Shown here one piece after another: positions 59,135 through 64,000 of a DNA stretch of 64,000 nucleotides; position 1 is the first letter of the stretch, and each line of letters begins with the position of its first letter. The notes beneath the pieces are model-generated. The model did not search any database, was not told the origin of the DNA, and worked only from the letters and a program-made list of their open reading frames with translations. Where the stretch lies: NCBI RefSeq assembly GCF_000001735.4, contig NC_003071.7:13075151-13139150 (forward strand). The letters run 5' to 3'. Origin of the DNA: Arabidopsis thaliana. Lineage: Eukaryota > Streptophyta > Magnoliopsida > Brassicales > Brassicaceae. The translations under genes were made by a program, and so were the position numbers.

Positions 59135-60430
59135 TGTGTCTCTCTTTCTTTGACAAGAAGGTAGAAAATGTTGAAAGAAAGAGCTACACAGACGTGTGTG
59201 CTCCGTAATGTATTTTGTTGAATCAGAGGTACGTGAGCTCTCCGTGTATATAACAAAACAAAAGTATTTGGTGTGTGTGTTAAATGTGAATCATACAATT
59301 TCAAAGTTGAAATAATACTATATTATTTCTCAACTTTTGGTTGATGTAATGATGTTTATATCTCATAAAGCCATGTAATACTGTCCTTGAATCCATCTTG
59401 GTCGGTCACTCGGTCCTAAAACATTCTGGGACCTTGTACGAAGCAAACAAAAACTAGATTGGACCCTTTTTAATAATTCTAGCATACTTCTGTGTTTTTT
59501 TTTAGTATAGTACAATTCGCTCTAGAGCAAAACAAAATATATTCGTGTAACACATTATTTTTTGTCCTTTTATATATCAATTTTTGAGAACCGCATACAG
59601 TATTTTGTAAACTACTGTTTTTTTTTTGAGCTGTGAGAGATATTTTGTTGCATTTTCTTAAAATTATGGCACCTTGATTATAGGGGCTTGAATTGCTAAC
59701 ACTTCACCAGTGCTCACGCTAAAGCCAAATAAAATGCTTCATCCTTTTGTGTTCACCGGTCTTGAAAAATGAAAATCTATTTGTTAATGCATGGATTCGT
59801 ATCGTAAAGAAAAGAAATTGATATCATATTTTTCATAAGGTCGTTATGGTATCAACAATCAAGAGTCTTGATATATCAACTCTCAATTTTGTTTTGCTAT
59901 AAGCTCAAATATTTCAACTCTAATTTTCTGACCATTTTCTTATCTTGTGGCCGTCCTCCACCGTCCAACTTCAGATCGATGAGGATGAACATGACGCTCA
60001 TCACCTTTATTCTCTATTTGATCTTGCCATTGGCAACTCCGAATGCACCACTAAAAAAATGGAAATGATTCAATATATGCAAATCGCTTTTGTTAGTAAT
60101 AGATCTCGCTATCGTTCTTTGGTCTTGCAATAAAGGTTCTTATGGCGATAACTCGTGTTCGACATTGTTAACTGTAATGATTTTTGCACCGGCTAAGGGA
60201 TTACTTACTAGGGTTCCTTGAAAAATAAACATAGCATCATGAGTAATATAAGATTATTCAATAAGCCCGACTACCAAATGTATAACATATCCCAACTCAT
60301 TGCCTAAATTAATAGCATCATGAGTACATTTGTTTGAGTGTGCGAGAAGCTTTCTTTCATAAGGTACGGAACAATCAAGTGAAACTGTAGAAGACCTGAG
60401 TTATGTTGGTAAACTCCAAAGTTTATTTTA
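59135..60430. other. Spacer between the two dioxygenases
   Basis: The left part is the promoter of dioxygenase copy 1. An ORF at 59945-60133 (+, 62 codons, containing LQIDEDEHDAHHLYSLFDLA) has protein-like composition. It sits in a stretch with exon-like base content (about 59940-60130), but I do not recognise it. The rest is AT-rich. Confidence 0.35.
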
Positions 60431-61683
60431 TCAGATCTTGAAATCAAGCAACACAGAATTTCCATAAAGTCCTCTTGCCATGTAATGACTCGTGTACTCA
60501 GTGACGGTAGTGTCTCTATACTTGGGAAGGTTTTGCTCAGACAAAAGTTCTTTTATCGGTCCATAAACTCGTAAACTCGGTAAAGGATGCACAAAGAAAG
60601 ATGCTACTGAGATCCGCGGCTTTTCACCTTTATTAGCCAGAACTCTATGCTCTACGCTCACAAACTGATCATTGGTCATAAGCTACAAAACAAATCACAC
60701 AAACAAATATAAATTTGTATCAAACGAACAGTTTGTATCATGTCACAATAACAACTTGCCTGTAAAAGATCTCCGAGGTTAACGAGAAGAGCTCCCGGAA
60801 CAGGAGGAACATCAACCCAATAACCATTCTGACGAACTTGAAGCCCACCAATGTGATCTTGAAGAAGAATAGTGAGAAAAGATCTGTCTGAATGCGGACT
60901 TGTGCCAAAAGTTAAACCAGGCTCAGGACAAGGCGGGTAGTAATGAGAAAGCATCAATAAACCTTTTGTGCAATCCATTTCTTTCAAGTGGTTAGGATTC
61001 AGCCCTAAAGCTTCTGATAAAAGCTCAAAGATTAGTTCCCCTAGTTTCATCACTCGTTTCGCATATTCCAACATGATTTCCCTAAAACATTCACACAACT
61101 AGATAAGTCTTCTTTCTTTCTTTCTTTCTTCTATAGACTAAGAAATAAAGGAAATTTGTATTTCGTACCCACAAATATCTGGTAAGTCCTCTGTTTCTGG
61201 AACATCAGGAGCCATAAAGCAACTCAAGGTATCTCTCCAGTTCGCTGAAGGAGAGCTATAAAGATCAAAATTACTGTTATACTTAACTGTTTTGGTGACG
61301 TCACGAGTATAAAACTTTTTCCTAACGTCTGAGTCTTGCTCATGAAACCCACGAATCCCATCTTTCATCTTCTCCATAACATCATTACTAATCCCATGGT
61401 TAATCACCTGGAAAAACCCGAATCTCTCAACCGCGTCTCTGATCATCGCGATGACGCTCTCTCGCGTGACTGTGTACTCGTCGAACACGCCTCCTTTAAG
61501 ATCGATTGTTGGTATAACCATCGTTGTAGAGGAAAGAAGTAGATTTGAGTCGGTTAAATTAAGATGTGGATGATGGAAGATACGTGGGATCTGAGTAACT
61601 CCGGCGTCTAGGAGACCTTTTACGCCGATCTTCAACTCGTCAAAAGCTTTTACCTCACTAGCACGATCGTATGTTGCTTCCAT
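60431..61683 (-). CDS. 2-oxoglutarate/Fe(II) dioxygenase (ACC-oxidase homologue), copy 2
   Basis: Three exons (61683-61169, 61081-60760 and 60682-60431) give 362 residues. I chose the MEATYD start because it aligns with MAGNYD of copy 1; an in-frame ATG eleven codons upstream (61716) lies in a Lys-rich stretch. Motifs are [10 protein letters not shown], iron ligands HSD ([16 protein letters not shown]) plus His in [10 protein letters not shown], and RxS in RISVASFF. Intron positions equal those of copy 1, including the GC donor (CAG/GCAAGT) of intron 2. The substrate is unknown. I recognise it as At2g30840. Confidence 0.92.
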
Positions 61684-62085
61684 CTTCTTCTTCCTTTGTG
61701 TCAAGAAACAGAACAAAGAGAAAACGTTTTCTAAGACAATAGGTATCTGCCTACTACTGTTGAAATTTGGTACCTCTGTGTATATTATAATAGAAAATGA
61801 GGTAATCGAATAAAAGTCAATGGAATTAAATTTTTCTGATTAGCCAATAGATGAGAAAAGGCAAAAAGATTCTTCGCTCAAGTCTATATGGCTCTGTTCA
61901 CTGTCGGAAAATGAGTGAATTTGAAACGGCAGCTGTTTCTTTTCATCCAAGTAGCTGCCGGGAAAAGAAAAGAAAAAAGCTCAGGTAACTTGTGGGTCTT
62001 GCTTGAGACTCACGGAGTTTTCACCTATCTTTCAATAGTTGACTTTTTCACTAAATAACAAAACTGTTTTAAAATAGTAACTAAG
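61684..62085. other. Promoter region of dioxygenase copy 2
   Basis: This is an upstream region with no other gene. An AGCTG-rich palindromic patch is present around 61929-61957. Confidence 0.4.
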
Positions 62086-62158
62086 TGGAGATGCGGGGTA
62101 TCGATCCCCGTACCTCTCGCATGCTAAGCGAGCGCTCTACCATTTGAGCTACATCCCC
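62086..62158 (-). tRNA. tRNA-Ala (AGC)
   Basis: This 73-nt tRNA on the - strand has no intron. The acceptor stem GGGGATG pairs with CATCTCC (allowing one mismatch-type pair) and ends with discriminator A. The D arm is AGCTCAAATGGTAGAGC. The anticodon stem CTCGC/GCGAG closes loop TTAGCAT, giving anticodon AGC. The T arm is CGGGGATCGATACCCCG. A run of T-type residues downstream (Pol III stop) is only weakly visible on the - strand. I recognise it as At2g30850. Confidence 0.97.
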
Positions 62159-63981
62159 ACGATGACTATTTATTAAAATATTACAATATTTAATACTTTC
62201 AACGTGTAACTGATGCAAAATACGAGCGGTGTGTGTTGAAAAGGGACTAATGATTGAGAGAATTGGAGATAATGACTAACGATATTAATAGAGAAATCAG
62301 AAACTAAAGTCGGATACTATCTAATCAGTAAAGTAGAGATGTGTGTGATTGACTAAATTTTAGAATAGTTATGTTGGAAAGAGAATAAAGAAAAGTTAGG
62401 AGGATCTAGGGTAAAATTTTCAGTTTGTATTAAGTAAAATAAGTTTTTACTCTTACTATCTCAATTGGAGGGATTTTTTTTTCTTTCTTTCAGCTGATTA
62501 GTGTAGTATACATCAAGCTAAAACAAAAGTAATTTGTTTTTCAATCCACTATTGTTACGTCAATAGACATTAATAGTTACACTCTACATGTCATGAATTT
62601 TTGTCATTTCATGTATAGCTTCCATTTATATATTAAAAAAAAAAAACATATTAGAAGAAGTAAATACCTAATAGATAATCTTTACTTTGTTTATTATTTA
62701 TGATTGGTGTATTCAGCTTATAAAATAATTAATATGCATCATATTTGTTTTTACAAAAAGTACATTGAATATCATATGATTTTTAGTTTTTTTTTTTTTT
62801 TTCATTTACCCTCGATCTTACAACAAATAATAAGTCCAGTCATACGCACCTACCAAAAGAACCAATTGAGGCATGTGGTTCAGTGGTTAGCTAAACGGAT
62901 GGGCTCATTCTCTCACGTTTTATTTTGGCTCCACCTACCCACTTCAAACCACTAACCATCTTTGTTTCATTCTCTACGTCTTTCCTTCATTTGATTTTCC
63001 TTTTCTCATAAAAAAAACAAAGCATCATCAATCAATTTTATTTTTATTATGGGATCCCTTTTTATTATATTCAACGAAACCTAGTTCTTTTTCTTAAACG
63101 TCAAAAACAATGAGTTCTTTTACTAATTGACTGTTTGAGTTTAGAATCTAGTTTTGAACCCAAAAAATGATACTTATATAACTTCATGGAAAACTTTGAT
63201 TCTAAATATTGTATGTAGAAGTATCCTCAATATACAAAGTAGATTTGCATTGTTCGACTTCAATGAAATGACATATACTTCTAATTGAGTGAGATAGAAA
63301 TATCTAAATGTTTTATTTTCATCGGTTGACCAGATATTACGACGTTCTTACAAGAGTTTTGAACCCAAAGATGGGTTAGGGTGGGTGACATGGATAGATA
63401 TTGACCTGTGGGCTCTGGCCAATCAACTCCGACAAGATAGAAATATCTAAGTTATTATTATTTGGTAACAAAATTGTATATTATCCACACAAGAGTAGCA
63501 AATAATTTGTGTTCTACAAAATGGTGACAATATTCATTTTCAAAGTAACAACTAACAAGTGTTCAGTTCACATTTTTAAAAATCAACATTCAAAAAAATA
63601 AAATTCAACAGATTGAGATTTTGATTTCATACAACATTAAAATTCTTAATATAGAAAATAAAAATTATATGCAAAGAGGATAAGTAATATTAATGTTGGA
63701 AAATCAGTTTTCAATACCAGTAATATTTTATGTAATTAGTTTTCCGAAATAGTTATATCTGATAAATTTTGTCATAATTTTTTTGATTGTATGGATTTGA
63801 TAATAACACACGTTTCCACCAATCAACAACGGAAACGCAACGCCACGTTCCGCCACGAGTCGCGATTCTCTCTCACTCTCTCTCCCATCTTTCTCTATAA
63901 AACTTGTGTCGTGGACACTCTTAAAACTTCACTCAACAAAGCTTAACCATAAACTGTGAGTAAAAAAGAGAAGAAAGAAAA
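62159..63981. other. Spacer and GSTF9 promoter
   Basis: AT-rich, with no supported gene up to about 63800. A short segment at 62871-62906 (GGCATGTGGTTCAGTGGTTA and onward) resembles a Pol III box A and may be a worn SINE or tRNA relic. From 63800 the sequence is the GC-richer promoter and leader of GSTF9, with TATA at 63896. Confidence 0.4.
63896..63902 (+). promoter_or_regulatory. TATA box of GSTF9
   Basis: TATAAAA lies 80-86 bases upstream of the ATG at 63982 and follows a CT-rich patch (63869-63889). This is a standard plant core promoter arrangement. Confidence 0.7.
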
Positions 63982-64000
63982 ATGGTGCTAAAGGTGTACG
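63982..64000 (+). CDS. GSTF9: Glutathione S-transferase phi 9, first six codons (partial)
   Basis: Only MVLKVY is present before the window ends. Six residues alone are weak evidence. The call rests on the exact match to the start of GSTF9 together with the gene order, since At2g30860 follows the tRNA-Ala locus. GSTF10 starts MVLTIY and does not fit. The enzyme is a cytosolic phi-class glutathione transferase. Confidence 0.7.

Noticed and set aside
62871..62936. Second tRNA gene or SINE
   Set aside because: Only a box A-like segment is present; no anticodon stem or box B could be formed, so it is mentioned only as a possible relic.

Overview
The window is plant nuclear DNA: AT-rich, with many short introns with T-rich acceptors, long intergenic spaces and transposon debris. 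Gene order and protein sequences match Arabidopsis thaliana chromosome 2, about At2g30690 to At2g30860. That identification is from memory of the proteins, not from a search. Exon coordinates below were read by hand from splice signals and reading-frame continuity. Most multi-exon models close exactly in frame.

Layout. 1-6 kb: a myosin-binding (DUF593) protein on + and a chloroplast trigger-factor-like protein on -. 6.9-16.4 kb, all on -: a GPI-anchored Cys-rich protein, a TBC/Rab-GAP and a two-hotdog acyl-CoA thioesterase. 17.7-23.1 kb: two tandem PTI1-like kinases on +, separated by a (CT)97 microsatellite. 24.3-36.8 kb: CYP71A12 and CYP71A13 on -, the paralogous P450s of the camalexin/indole-3-carbonyl nitrile branch. 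Between and around them lie a broken kinase copy, two Helitron ends, an LTR remnant, a MITE and a 47-codon gene for an IRON MAN peptide (IMA3/FEP1). 41.4-51.5 kb: a PPR protein on +, a frameshifted PsbP copy on - and the R3H/DEIH/ankyrin helicase HVT1 on -. 52.8-61.7 kb: a GASA peptide on -, a JASON-like protein on + and two tandem 2-oxoglutarate dioxygenases on -. 62.1 kb: tRNA-Ala(AGC) on -. At the right edge, the first six codons of GSTF9 on +.

The window is not one pathway. Its history is clearest in the middle. A kinase(+)/P450(-) unit was duplicated in tandem. In the second unit the kinase decayed and lost its catalytic loop, while the P450 (CYP71A13) survived. The gap in that unit collected transposon sequence and now holds the iron-deficiency peptide gene. 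From memory, the PTI1, PsbP, helicase, JASON and 2OG-dioxygenase series also matches a paralogous block on chromosome 1 (around At1g06620-At1g06700).

The most notable item is the IMA3 micro-gene at 32918-33061, which is easy to miss because a longer out-of-frame ORF covers it. Other observations include a frameshift at the PsbP transit-peptide cleavage region, GC-AG introns shared by both dioxygenases, 14-nt and 18-nt microexons, and several unrecognised small ORFs.
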